Shown here: piece after piece, positions 1 through 8,469 of the stretch
Numbering within the stretch: position 1 is the first letter of the stretch
How the letters are laid out: each line of letters begins with the position of its first letter
Source: Tessaracoccus antarcticus
Lineage (GTDB): Bacteria > Actinomycetota > Actinomycetes > Propionibacteriales > Propionibacteriaceae
Direction: 5' to 3'
Length of the DNA: 64,000 nucleotides
NCBI RefSeq assembly: GCF_003688855.1
Contig: NZ_REFW01000001.1
Span: 1,426,001 to 1,490,000 of the forward strand
Position numbers and translations under genes: made by a program
Notes under the pieces: generated by a model
Database searches by the model: none
What the model was told of the DNA's origin: nothing
Seen by the model: only the letters and a program-made list of their open reading frames with translations

Positions 1-186
1 CTGATCGCCAACAACGGTGATGTGGTGCCGCCGAAACTCGTTCAGGAGATCACCGGCGCCGGCGGTGTGATCACCCCGGATGCTTGGTGGCTCGGTCAGA
101 GCGGACCCGCTGGGCTGGACCTCTCGGACGAGGCGGTCGCCTGGATCGAGGAGGTCGCCAACGGGGAGACGCCGAGGCGTCGATAA
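1..186 (+). CDS. C-terminal end of an unidentified protein (5' truncated by window edge)
   Basis: The frame is open from base 1 and ends at a TAA at 184-186, leaving about 61 residues. The visible tail has a double Trp (AWWLG), then an acidic helix (DEAVAWIEEV) and an Arg-rich end. I do not recognise the family and the start lies outside the window. The 190 bases to the next gene show no other gene and no clear terminator. Confidence 0.5.
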   Translation: MIANNGDVVPPKLVQEITGAGGVITPDAWWLGQSGPAGLDLSDEAVAWIEEVANGETPRRR

Positions 187-376
187 GACGGTCGCAACTG
201 AACACCCAGATCTGCCGCTATGGGCGAGTGCGATGCGGTTACCAGCGGGTCGGCTTCGCGGTCGAGCCTGCCGATATGCCGCCGCTTTCTTCAGTGAGAT
301 GCCTGTGACCGATTTTTCCGCGACAGGCGACTGGCTCGTATGAGGGGCGAAGGAGCGTGCCTGTAGCGTCGAACCC

Positions 377-1123
377 ATGGATCCGGAGCAGACTCTTGTG
401 GGCGGCAACACATCGGGGGATGTAGTGCGGGTTGGTTCGACGGTGCGCAAACGCTGGCTGTCCTCGACGCCGAGGGTGGTGGCATACATGGACGCTCTCC
501 GCGAGCAGGGGATCGATGTCCCGCGCACCTACGGGCGAGACGAGCACGGCAGACTCGTCCTCGACTTCGTCCCGGGCACCTTGGGGATCGAGATGGCGCC
601 ACTGTCAGTTGAACTCGTTCAGCGCGTCGGGGCTGTGGTGAGAGACATTCATAATGCGAGTCGTCGGGTCTCCGTTCCTCGTGACTGGGACGTCACCCTT
701 CCGGCTGCGCACCCGGATCTCGTCTGCCACAACGATCTCGCCACGTGGAACCTCGTCATTGACGATGACCGGCTGGTATTCATCGACTGGGATGGAGCCG
801 GTCCGAGCAGCCGAGTGTGGGACCTCGCTTACGCGGCCATCTCCTTCGCTCACTTGTTCCCCGACGCGGTGGTGCAGGATTGCGCCATGCGCCTCGCGGC
901 CTTCCTGAACGGCTACGACGCGAGTCCTGAACTCCGGCGCGCCCTGCCCGATGTCCTGGTCGAGCGTTCGCTCGCCATGTACGAGCTACTGCGGACCTCG
1001 CACGAGGCCGGCGTCGAGCCCTGGGGATCGATGTACGTCGAAGGTCATGGCGATCACTGGCTCATGACCTCCCGTTTCATCTCTGAGCATCACGGAATAT
1101 GGGTTGGGGCCGCCCAGGAATGA
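377..1123 (+). CDS. APH-fold phosphotransferase (aminoglycoside/choline kinase-like)
   Basis: The product (248 aa) has the small-molecule kinase signature of the APH family. The catalytic loop HNDLATWN lies at about residues 118-125 (catalytic Asp120, metal-binding Asn125), and the metal-binding Asp is in FIDWDGAGP at about 135-143. Family members phosphorylate aminoglycosides, choline, homoserine or sugars in the cytoplasm. The short N-lobe does not identify the substrate, so a resistance role is only one possibility. A TAGCGT box at 364-369 sits 7 bases before the ATG and there is no Shine-Dalgarno, so the mRNA is probably leaderless. No functional partner is adjacent. Confidence 0.8.
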   Translation: MDPEQTLVGGNTSGDVVRVGSTVRKRWLSSTPRVVAYMDALREQGIDVPRTYGRDEHGRLVLDFVPGTLGIEMAPLSVELVQRVGAVVRDIHNASRRVSVPRDWDVTLPAAHPDLVCHNDLATWNLVIDDDRLVFIDWDGAGPSSRVWDLAYAAISFAHLFPDAVVQDCAMRLAAFLNGYDASPELRRALPDVLVERSLAMYELLRTSHEAGVEPWGSMYVEGHGDHWLMTSRFISEHHGIWVGAAQE

Positions 1124-1180
1124 CCTTCGCGCATGCCGTGGTGGCTGGGGTGGCGGCGTCTGCACGGTCCTTGATGATGA

Positions 1181-1735
1181 TCATCGTGACGCGATGGTCG
1201 ATCCGACAGATAGTCCGGACACCCGCGCGCGGTGTGGCTCGCTGTCGAGACTGGTTGCCAGGGTCGCCGGAGATGCGGTGCGGCGTGGCCAAGTCCAGGC
1301 GGAGCGCAGGATGAAGGCGAGAAGGAGCACCTCGAGTCCGATGGTGAGGCTGTAGTAGAAGGCCCAGTCCCGGGATGCACCTGCCGCGTTGAACACCATG
1401 ACGGGGATGTACAGCGATGCCACGATGAGGTTCGTGGCCCGATTCACACGGGCGGGCAGCGTCATGGAGAGCATCACCATCAGTGCCGGGATCCCTATGA
1501 CCACGACGAATATGGTCATCAACGTCGGGGTGATGTCGAACTCGAAGATGCCGCCACCCCGGACCTGGTCGATGACGCCGGGTTGGTAGAGATGGAAGTA
1601 GTCGATGTAGATGACGAAGAACATCAAGCTGGTCCAGGCTGCCGCGATCTTGGCCTCCACGGGCATTCGCAGACCTTCCAGCGTGCTCCGGGACGGCGGA
1701 TTCTCCTGTGCGGTGGTTGAGTGAGGTGTTCTCAT
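1181..1735 (-). CDS. DUF6326-family membrane protein
   Basis: The product (184 aa) is an integral membrane protein with about four hydrophobic helices, one of them starting SLMFFVIYIDYFHLY. It matches what I know of the DUF6326 family, whose biochemical role is unknown. The start at 1735 is preferred over the longer frame to 1798 because AAGGAG precedes it at the right distance. It is divergent from a sensor kinase gene with 162 bases between the starts. That layout suggests the two-component system may control it, which is inference. The last ~25 residues are polar and look non-conserved. Confidence 0.72.
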   Translation of the reverse strand: MRTPHSTTAQENPPSRSTLEGLRMPVEAKIAAAWTSLMFFVIYIDYFHLYQPGVIDQVRGGGIFEFDITPTLMTIFVVVIGIPALMVMLSMTLPARVNRATNLIVASLYIPVMVFNAAGASRDWAFYYSLTIGLEVLLLAFILRSAWTWPRRTASPATLATSLDSEPHRARVSGLSVGSTIASR

Positions 1736-1897
1736 CAGATTGCTCCTTGCCTTGGTGGGATGGGTGTTTCCACCTTCACCGATGCCGGCGGCGGGCACAT
1801 CCGCCCCGGAGCCTGTTTCGACCTGGCCGTTGGCACAGTCGTCCTCTCGTACTTTCGGCTCTTACGCCGATTACGCGGCACTGCATATTCTGATCAG

Positions 1898-3043
1898 ATG
1901 GCCACTGACGCACTCCGTTCGCTGTGGGCCGAACCCCGACCTGCGGGCCCCCCGGGCAGGGGGCATCGGGACTGGGCCCTGGTCGCGGTACTGATCGGTT
2001 GGTCCGCGGTGGAAGCGGTGCTCGGTGCGGATCTGGCGCCGCGCTCACTGCAGTTAATCGCGGTCCTCGCGGTCCTCGGTCCCCTTCTGTGGAGACGCGA
2101 GCGTCCGCTTGTCGCGGTCGCGGTCGCCTTCGGAACGTTGACCCTGGTCGACGTCGTCAGAATCCTGACCGGCACCTCAGGCGCTCTGCCCTCAAGTGTC
2201 TCGGCCACCCTGATCCTGACGTACGCCCTGTTCCGGTGGGGCTCGGGTCGGGAAGCAGCAAGCGGCTTCGGTGTCATCCTTGTCTGGCTGACCGTCACCC
2301 TCGTCGCCAACCCGGCTGGCCCGGCGGAGGTAGCTGCTGGCTACGCGTTCTTTTTGTGCGCCGCCGCGCTTGGAACCGCGACCCGCTATCGCTCAAGGAA
2401 CCGCATCCGCGACATCGACGAAGCCAAGGCACGAGAACGCGAACAGCTGGCACGCGAGCTTCACGACACCGTCGCCCATCACGTGTCGGGTATCGCCATT
2501 CAGGCTCAAGCAGGCCGTGCGGTCGCAGCCTCCCATCCCGAGCGTGCCATCGAGGCCCTGTCCATCATCGAGGATGCAGCGACCCGCACCCTCACCGAGT
2601 TGCGCGCCATCGTCGGCGTCCTGCGTGCCCCGCAGCACACCGAGTTCGCGCCGCAACCCGGCATGGCCGAGGTCGAGCAGCTCGCCACTGATGGACCAAC
2701 GCACCCCTGCGTCGAGGTGACCCTCACCGGCGAACTTCACGACCTCAGCCCCGCGGTCAGGGCCGCGATCTACCGCCTCGCCCAGGAGTCCATCACCAAC
2801 GCTCGACGCCACGCTCGCCACGCCACTCGCGTCACTGTGGCCGTGACAGGAGACACTGACCAGGTACGGCTGACCGTCGACGACGACGGCTCCTCCGCGG
2901 CTGGCGGTCGCGCCCCGGCCGGCTACGGACTGGTGGGCATGCGCGAGCGCGCCACACTCCTCGGCGGCACGTTCCACGCCGGCCCCACCGCCGAGCGGGG
3001 CTGGCGAGTCGAAGCCATCCTGCCCCGAAGCGGGCCACGATGA
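1898..3043 (+). CDS. Sensor histidine kinase, DesK/NarL-type (HisKA_3)
   Basis: A membrane sensor kinase of 381 aa. Four to five hydrophobic helices fill residues 25-160 with little extracellular sequence. The HisKA_3 dimerisation box ARELHDTVAHHVSG follows, with phosphoacceptor His189, and then an intact ATPase domain (N-box ESITNARRHA, G-box DDDGS, G2 region GYGLVGMRERA). It phosphorylates the response regulator encoded directly downstream; the genes overlap as ATGA at 3040-3043. The start at 1898 is supported by TATTCT at 1886-1891, six bases upstream (leaderless); an in-frame ATG at 1721 would overlap the divergent gene. Codon 53 is TTA, rare in such a GC-rich genome. Confidence 0.9.
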   Translation: MATDALRSLWAEPRPAGPPGRGHRDWALVAVLIGWSAVEAVLGADLAPRSLQLIAVLAVLGPLLWRRERPLVAVAVAFGTLTLVDVVRILTGTSGALPSSVSATLILTYALFRWGSGREAASGFGVILVWLTVTLVANPAGPAEVAAGYAFFLCAAALGTATRYRSRNRIRDIDEAKAREREQLARELHDTVAHHVSGIAIQAQAGRAVAASHPERAIEALSIIEDAATRTLTELRAIVGVLRAPQHTEFAPQPGMAEVEQLATDGPTHPCVEVTLTGELHDLSPAVRAAIYRLAQESITNARRHARHATRVTVAVTGDTDQVRLTVDDDGSSAAGGRAPAGYGLVGMRERATLLGGTFHAGPTAERGWRVEAILPRSGPR

Positions 3044-3687
3044 GCATCAGAGTCCTCATCGCCGACGACCAGCTCATCGTGCGCACCGGACTGACGATGC
3101 TCCTCGACGCCCAACCCGGCATCGACGTCATCGGCGCAGCCGCCGACGGGCGCGAGGCGGTTCGTCTCGCGCTTGAACTGCGCCCTGACGTCGGCCTGTT
3201 CGACATCCGGATGCCGCTCATGGACGGCATCGAAGCCACCCGACGTCTTGCTGGGCCCGACGTCCCCGACCCCCTGCCGATCGTGGTCATCACCACCTTC
3301 GACCTCGACGAGTATGTCCACGGAGCACTCAAAGCCGGTGCCCGCGGGTTCCTGCTCAAGGACGCCGGACCCGCCCTGCTGACCCAAGCCATCCATGCAG
3401 CGGCTGCCGGAGACGCACTGATCGCACCCAGCGTGACTGTCCGACTGCTCGCAGCATTCGCCCACGCACAGACCTCAACACCGAGGCAGCCGTTGGAACC
3501 CCTCACCGCCCGCGAGGAGGAAGTCCTCGTGCCTGTCGCCCAAGGCCGCACCAACAACGAGATCGCCAGCGAGCTGTACATCACCCCAAGCACCGTCAAG
3601 GCCCACCTCGCCAGCCTCATGCGCAAACTCGGCGCCCGAAACCGCGTCGAGGTCGCCATGTGGGCCCACGAGACCGGCCGCATCTGA
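3040..3687 (+). CDS. Response regulator, NarL/LuxR family
   Basis: Cytoplasmic transcription regulator of 215 aa. The receiver domain (residues 1-120) has the acidic pair DD at 9-10, phosphoacceptor Asp55 (LFDIRMP) and Lys107. A LuxR-type helix-turn-helix follows at about 150-210 (LTAREEEVL...NNEIASELYITPSTVKAHLASLMRKL). It is translationally coupled to the upstream kinase by a 4-base overlap, so the pair forms one two-component system. Targets are unknown; the divergent DUF6326 gene is the obvious candidate. Confidence 0.92.
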   Translation: MSIRVLIADDQLIVRTGLTMLLDAQPGIDVIGAAADGREAVRLALELRPDVGLFDIRMPLMDGIEATRRLAGPDVPDPLPIVVITTFDLDEYVHGALKAGARGFLLKDAGPALLTQAIHAAAAGDALIAPSVTVRLLAAFAHAQTSTPRQPLEPLTAREEEVLVPVAQGRTNNEIASELYITPSTVKAHLASLMRKLGARNRVEVAMWAHETGRI

Positions 3688-4001
3688 GACCGCACAAGGC
3701 AATCAACCGCGTCACGGCGGCGGCCCACAGCGTGACAATTGGGCGTCTACCGTTGTGCGCGACACTGCGTCGGCGCACCGGGTGATGGCACCTCAGCCCG
3801 CTGAAAGACCAACGCCAGCATCCATGGATCCGCTGCAGCCAGGATCACTGATCCGCCTCGAAAGGTGATCGCGGCCCACCAGACTCGGGGGACCCGGGTC
3901 TACTGCAATCCTGAAACGGACGGCAATCCTGAATCCCCACACGTCCGCAGTGAGTTTCCGCGCGCCACTCGTCGTGCGCCTCGTTCAGGCAGTGATGACG
4001 G
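3688..4001. other. Intergenic region, no gene seen
   Basis: This stretch of 314 bases lies between the convergent response regulator and aldo/keto reductase genes. It contains a perfect GGATCA-C-TGATCC inverted repeat at 3842-3854 and an 11-base direct repeat GCAATCCTGAA at 3905 and 3923 (period 18). I saw no convincing ORF, RNA gene or U-tract terminator. Confidence 0.6.
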
Positions 4002-4937
4002 CTAGGGGACGAGGTGACCTGCGGCCCGGTAGAGCTCGTACCATTCCGGCCTTGTCAGCACGATGTCTGCGCCCTTCGCTGCCGCTGCGATCCTCGCAGG
4101 GTTCGTTGTGCCCAGAACCACCTGTAGCTGCGCCGGGTGCCTGGTGATCCACGCGGTGGCGATCGCTTCTGCCTCCACGCTGTACTTGGAGGCGAGCCGG
4201 TCGATGACAGCGTTCAACTCCGGGTAGTCGGGGTTCCTGAGGAATACGCCGGTGAAGAAGCCGGCCTGGAACGGAGACCACGCCTGCACGGTGATGTCGT
4301 GCACACGGCAGTAGTCAAGGATGCCGAGATCGCGGCTGATCGACTGCTCGAGCCCCACCATGTTCATGGCAACGCCCTGGGCGATGATCGGTGCATGCGT
4401 GATCGACAACTGCACTTGGTTGGCCACCAGCGGCTGGCTGACGTAGCGCTTCAGTAACTCAATCTGGTTCGGGGTGTGGTTGGAAACCCCAAAATGCCGC
4501 ACCTTGCCAGCCGATGACAGCTCGTCGAAGGCGCGGGCCACTTCCTCCGGCTCGACGAGCGCGTCGGGACGGTGCAGCAACAGGATGTCGATGTGGTCCG
4601 TGCGCAACGCGGCCAGGGACCCGTTAACTGCTTCGATGATGTGCTCGTATGAGAAGTCGAAGTAGGGTCCGTCCTTCACGATGCCGGCCTTGGTCTGAAG
4701 AACGATCTCGTCCCGCTGCGCGGAGGTCAGCTGCAACGCCTCAGCGAACCGGGTCTCGCAGCCGTGTGCAGCCCCAGCCCCGTAGATGTCGGCGTGGTCG
4801 AAGAAGGTGATCCCGGCAGCCAGAGACGCGTCGAACAGCGCCCGGACTTCGGCGTCGCTCTTCTCCTGGATCCGCATCACCCCAGTGACCACCGCGGGCA
4901 CGGTCAGGTCGGTGCCTGGCATCGTGAATGTCTTCAT
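4002..4937 (-). CDS. Aldo/keto reductase (YdhF-like)
   Basis: A 311-aa NADPH-dependent oxidoreductase with a TIM-barrel fold, reducing carbonyl substrates in the cytoplasm. The catalytic tetrad is visible: Asp and Tyr in FFDHADIYG, Lys in IVLQTKAG and His in LLLHRPD. The C-terminal cofactor-binding region (VVLGTTNPARI) is present. The physiological substrate cannot be read from the sequence. The start at 4937 is chosen because GAAGGA lies six bases before it, while the upstream in-frame ATG (4943) abuts that site. It appears to be a single-gene unit. Confidence 0.88.
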   Translation of the reverse strand: MKTFTMPGTDLTVPAVVTGVMRIQEKSDAEVRALFDASLAAGITFFDHADIYGAGAAHGCETRFAEALQLTSAQRDEIVLQTKAGIVKDGPYFDFSYEHIIEAVNGSLAALRTDHIDILLLHRPDALVEPEEVARAFDELSSAGKVRHFGVSNHTPNQIELLKRYVSQPLVANQVQLSITHAPIIAQGVAMNMVGLEQSISRDLGILDYCRVHDITVQAWSPFQAGFFTGVFLRNPDYPELNAVIDRLASKYSVEAEAIATAWITRHPAQLQVVLGTTNPARIAAAAKGADIVLTRPEWYELYRAAGHLVP

Positions 4938-5057
4938 TGTCATTCCTTCGTTCTAGTGGGCCTGCGGGAGCGGCGCTTTCTCGTCGTTGCGCCGAGACGA
5001 GCGAAATCGCGGATCTGCGTGAGCGCGGAGCGCGCCCTTCCCCTAGTGTGTCGATTC

Positions 5058-5393
5058 ATGAGTCAGGATGCGAGCCAGTCGCCTTTACAACAAGATCCTT
5101 CGCTACTTGCCATCCGGAACGCAAGACTCGTCTCCTGGGCAACCGGGATCGGGCTCGTCCTCGCCCTGATCGCCCTGATCGACGGTCTATGGATGTTGTT
5201 CACACGGGAGTTGGCCAACTGCCCGGAGGGTACGTACTTTCCGGAGGGAGCGACCAACTTCGACTGCTACGTGCACCCGCAAGCCGGACTCGGCATCGCG
5301 ATCGCATCATTCTCGGTCGTGCTCGCGATCTTGGTGGTGTTTGCAAGCATCATGGTCAGATCCACACTCACCCCGCGGCCGCCGTCGCCATGA
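5058..5393 (+). CDS. Small two-helix membrane protein, unknown function
   Basis: The product (111 aa) has two predicted membrane spans, about residues 25-48 and 75-100. A short external loop between them carries two Cys (NCPEGTYFPEGATNFDCYV) that could form a disulfide. I do not recognise the family. TAGTGT at 5044-5049 lies 8 bases before the ATG, suggesting a leaderless or near-leaderless message. It points away from the divergent aldo/keto reductase gene. Confidence 0.6.
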   Translation: MSQDASQSPLQQDPSLLAIRNARLVSWATGIGLVLALIALIDGLWMLFTRELANCPEGTYFPEGATNFDCYVHPQAGLGIAIASFSVVLAILVVFASIMVRSTLTPRPPSP

Positions 5394-5761
5394 AAGAAGA
5401 ACGCCCCATGGCCCGACCGACCCGTCGGGTAGCGATGAGTCTGCGTCGGGAGTTGGGCGTTCCACCACCGGGGAATTCAGCCACAGGTTCTGACGTGCAC
5501 CACAGGGCCCATATCTCGTGAGAATCGGTTACGGGGACGCGTGCTGGTTCCACGCCTTGGACATGTTTCGTGCCCGCTCGACGTCTCTCTCCACCGTTGC
5601 CCTCCAGCACCTCAATTCTCGAAGGGGCCCCCACCGATCGGTCGGGAATCAGGTGGTTCGACGTGTTCCCGCGTGATGGAGGGGATCCGCCCAGGGGCGA
5701 AGCGTGGACACGGTGGAATGCGGGTTGTGCGCACGGAATCCGGTGTGCAAGGTGCAAGCGC
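5394..5761. other. Intergenic region, no supported gene
   Basis: This 368-base stretch lies between the small membrane-protein gene and the convergent response-regulator gene. A 43-codon frame starts at 5390 with an ATGA overlap, but its translation is Arg/Pro-rich and looks like non-coding GC-rich sequence. I see no RNA gene or clear terminator. Confidence 0.5.
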
Positions 5762-6844
5762 TCAGGACTGGTCGAGCCAACGGATGACCGCCTGGACGCG
5801 GCGATTGCCGGCCGGGTCCTCCCAGAGGTCGAGCTTGGTCATGATGGAGCGGACGTGGGACTCCACCGTGCGTGCTGACAGGGTGAGACGGTCGGCGATT
5901 GCGCTGTTGGACAGCCCCTGCGCCATGAGTTCCAGGACGGAGCGTTCCCGCTCGGCGAGCGCAGCGAGTTGGTCGCGGTTGCGGTGCCGGGCCAGGAGCT
6001 CGTCGGTGATGAGGGGATCGATGACAGTGCCGCCAGCGGCCACCGCACGGGCGGCGTCGAGAAATTCGTCAAGGGCGGTGACCCGCTCCTTGAGGAGGTA
6101 CCCCAGACCGGACGTCTGTTCGGTCAGCAGGTTGGCGGCCGCGCTGGCCCGCACCGACTGGCTGAGCACGAGCACGGCCAGCCCTGGTTGCTCGGCGCGT
6201 AGAAGGGAGGCGGCAAGCAGTCCCTCGTCGCCCTGCTCGGGTGGCATGCGTACGTCGGTGATGAGCAGGTGCGGTCGCATCGCCCGCACGGTGGCCAGTA
6301 CCGAGTCGTAGCTGCCCGCCTCACCGACGACGTCGAAGCCGTCCTCCCGTAGCAGGCTGACGAGTCCGGCACGGATGAGGGCGACGTCCTCGGCGACGAC
6401 GACCGTGATGGGTGCCGCGCTGGCACTCCGCGGCCACAGGATGGCGTGCACCAGTTGCGCGGGCTCACCGACCGACGTGGCAAGCCCGTCCGACCAGTGG
6501 GCGGGGGTCGGCGCGGGCAGGAGCAGCCGGACGACCTCGGTGGCGAGGATGTCCCCGGGGTGGCCACGCTCGGCAAGTTCGCGAACCAGCGCGACGGCAG
6601 CGGGTTCGGGGGCGTCGGCCCGGTACGTCACATCGGCCACGTGGAGCGCGAGGGATGTCGCGGGCTGGTCCTGCTCGGCCTGCTGCCACTCGATGGCCGC
6701 CGCAACGGCATCCGCGGTCCCGGTGAACAGGGCCAGCCCGGCCCGGTGCGGAAATCGACCACCGCGATCCTCAACCCGTGCGCGCACAGCATGCGTCGGA
6801 CCGGAGGCTTCGGGTGGCCAGGCCAGCAGGGTGGTGGTCGTCAT
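5762..6844 (-). CDS. Response regulator with N-terminal degenerate cyclase-like domain (CHD-REC-LuxR)
   Basis: The protein (360 aa) has three modules. Residues ~15-138 follow the class III nucleotide cyclase layout (GLALFTGTADAVAAAIEWQQA, then ALHVADV..., AVALVRELAERGHPGDILAT, ending VGEPAQLVHAIL), but the catalytic metal-binding Asp residues are not evident. A receiver domain (~145-265) has phosphoacceptor Asp197 (LITDVRMPP) and Lys in YLLKERV. A LuxR HTH lies at ~295-345 (SNSAIADRLTLSARTVESHVRSIMTKL). The start at 6844 overlaps the upstream stop as ATGA, which beats the longer frame to 6979. It is the likely output of the kinase pair upstream. The cyclase-like part probably binds a ligand or partner and does not catalyse; that is inference. 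Confidence 0.85.
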   Translation of the reverse strand: MTTTTLLAWPPEASGPTHAVRARVEDRGGRFPHRAGLALFTGTADAVAAAIEWQQAEQDQPATSLALHVADVTYRADAPEPAAVALVRELAERGHPGDILATEVVRLLLPAPTPAHWSDGLATSVGEPAQLVHAILWPRSASAAPITVVVAEDVALIRAGLVSLLREDGFDVVGEAGSYDSVLATVRAMRPHLLITDVRMPPEQGDEGLLAASLLRAEQPGLAVLVLSQSVRASAAANLLTEQTSGLGYLLKERVTALDEFLDAARAVAAGGTVIDPLITDELLARHRNRDQLAALAERERSVLELMAQGLSNSAIADRLTLSARTVESHVRSIMTKLDLWEDPAGNRRVQAVIRWLDQS

Positions 6845-8469
6845 CCGTGGTCCTGCCCGGCAGCGGTGGGCACAGTGATGATCCATCCACCGTCCTGGTT
6901 CGACACAGTGCCTCCGAGGGCCGTCACGCGGTCGCGGACGTCGAATGCGGGGGCGGGGCCGGTGTGGACAACCAGGCACGGTCCGTCTTCGCCCATTGTC
7001 TCCTCGATGGTCGCGGCCGGGTCAGCTTTCGCCGCCAGATAGGTGGTCATCTCGATGATCGGAGGGTACCGACGATCCGGCACCAGATGGCTGCCGAGCG
7101 CGGCGCGCAGCCCACCAACAGTCAGGGACGCAGAAAAGACCCCGTGGGAGATGGTGCGTACATCGGCGGCCACAGCGTTGATGCGGGCCACGACGTCCAC
7201 GACTGGTGTCCCACCTGCCAGGGCATGGGCGATGGAGGCGAGCTCTGCCAGCGGGCCGTCCACGAGTGTCGTGCGCAGGGCAGATCGCGGTTCGTCCGAG
7301 GCGACGAGCAGCCGCTGCGCCAGCAGTCGGGCCTGTTCCAGATCGAGGGCGGCGGATGCCCGCAGGCGCTCGGTCTCCATGATGAGGCCCGCGCCGGTGG
7401 CGACGAGTTCGACGGCGTCGGGGTAGGCGGTGGTGGCTGAGTCCTGGTCGATGAGTCCTATGACACCCGACCCGCGGACGATGACCGTGGTGGCGCGGTC
7501 GGCTGCCCCGGTCTCGGGAGAGGTGCTCCTGCCCGCGGCGTTCACCCAGCCCGGCGCACCATCGACCGGATAGAGGACTCTGATCGACGGGTCGGCCAGC
7601 GCACGTGAGAGGTACCGCTCTACATCGATGGTCCTCGTGCGGGGAAGGGGAGTTCCCGACGGCGACGTCGGTATGCGAACGGTCATGTCGATCCAACCGA
7701 TGCCTGCGGCGATGGCCCCGGCCAGGAAGGCAGGCAGGATGACAAAGAGTGTTGCATCGGCGTTGGACAGGTTGGGTGCGGGTGGACCCACGGCGGAGGC
7801 GACCGCCCAGATCTCGCTGGCGGTGAGCGCGAGTGCCCAGCAGGCGACAGGCCACAGGATGGGGCGCGCCGCGATCCGCGACGCTCGTGGCATCCGGCGG
7901 ATCACGGAGGTTCCGGCGAGCCCGAGCGGGCCGGTGCACACGAGTGCCGAGTGCACCACGAGCAGGACCATGGCCGGGCCTGCGACGCGACCGGGCGCTG
8001 CCGTGAACCACAGTGCCGGCGGGACGGACCCACCCAGGGTGAGAACGAGGACGAGTACGACGCCCAGCGCTGCCGCCGCCCAGAAGGAGTAGGAAACCAG
8101 GCGCACGGCACGCGGGGGAAACGTCAGAGCGGAGTAGCGGGAGACGACGAACGCAGGCAACGGTGCCGTCAGTAGGGCGGTGATGCCGGCTATCGGCGCC
8201 ACGGGCCCGAGGTCCGTTGCGCGGCAGGCGGCGAGCATTGCGGCGAGGACGGTGAAGCCGAGAAGTGGCCCGAAGCGCTCTTGGGGATGCCGGGCCACCA
8301 TGAGCGTGGCGAGGACTGGGGCGGCGAGGGCGCACAGGGACAGGAAAACTGCTTGGCCGCTGTTGACCTGGTCGATGCCGACCCGCGTGACGATCCCGGT
8401 CCAGCCAGCGCTGACCGCGATGACGGTGATGACCCACAGCGCCGCCACGTCGTGACGCACGCGGATCAT
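6841..8469 (-). CDS. Membrane-bound pseudo-histidine kinase
   Basis: The product (542 aa) has about seven hydrophobic helices in residues 8-260, then a GAF-like linker (~285-375) and a HisKA_3-like core. At the phosphoacceptor position the usual LHDG reads LVDG (Val403), and the ATPase part lacks the Asn of the N-box and the DDG of the G1-box. The tail still ends in the family-like RVTALGGTVSNQDGGWIITVP. It is therefore unlikely to autophosphorylate and more likely modulates the intact kinase encoded upstream. It overlaps both neighbours by 4 bases (ATGA at 8466-8469 and 6841-6844). Confidence 0.82.
   Translation of the reverse strand: MIRVRHDVAALWVITVIAVSAGWTGIVTRVGIDQVNSGQAVFLSLCALAAPVLATLMVARHPQERFGPLLGFTVLAAMLAACRATDLGPVAPIAGITALLTAPLPAFVVSRYSALTFPPRAVRLVSYSFWAAAALGVVLVLVLTLGGSVPPALWFTAAPGRVAGPAMVLLVVHSALVCTGPLGLAGTSVIRRMPRASRIAARPILWPVACWALALTASEIWAVASAVGPPAPNLSNADATLFVILPAFLAGAIAAGIGWIDMTVRIPTSPSGTPLPRTRTIDVERYLSRALADPSIRVLYPVDGAPGWVNAAGRSTSPETGAADRATTVIVRGSGVIGLIDQDSATTAYPDAVELVATGAGLIMETERLRASAALDLEQARLLAQRLLVASDEPRSALRTTLVDGPLAELASIAHALAGGTPVVDVVARINAVAADVRTISHGVFSASLTVGGLRAALGSHLVPDRRYPPIIEMTTYLAAKADPAATIEETMGEDGPCLVVHTGPAPAFDVRDRVTALGGTVSNQDGGWIITVPTAAGQDHG

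Noticed and set aside
1232-1720. 162-codon plus-strand frame opposite the DUF6326 gene
   Set aside because: It is the antisense shadow of a membrane-protein gene with good family features and a Shine-Dalgarno site; its own sequence is Gly/Arg/Asp-biased.
3905-3933. Two copies of GCAATCCTGAA at an 18-base period
   Set aside because: Only two copies, no conserved spacer array and no cas genes; not a CRISPR array.
5390-5521. 43-codon frame starting with an ATGA overlap after the small membrane-protein gene
   Set aside because: The translation is Arg/Pro-rich with no recognisable feature and resembles the usual spurious frames of GC-rich DNA; the overlap alone is not enough.
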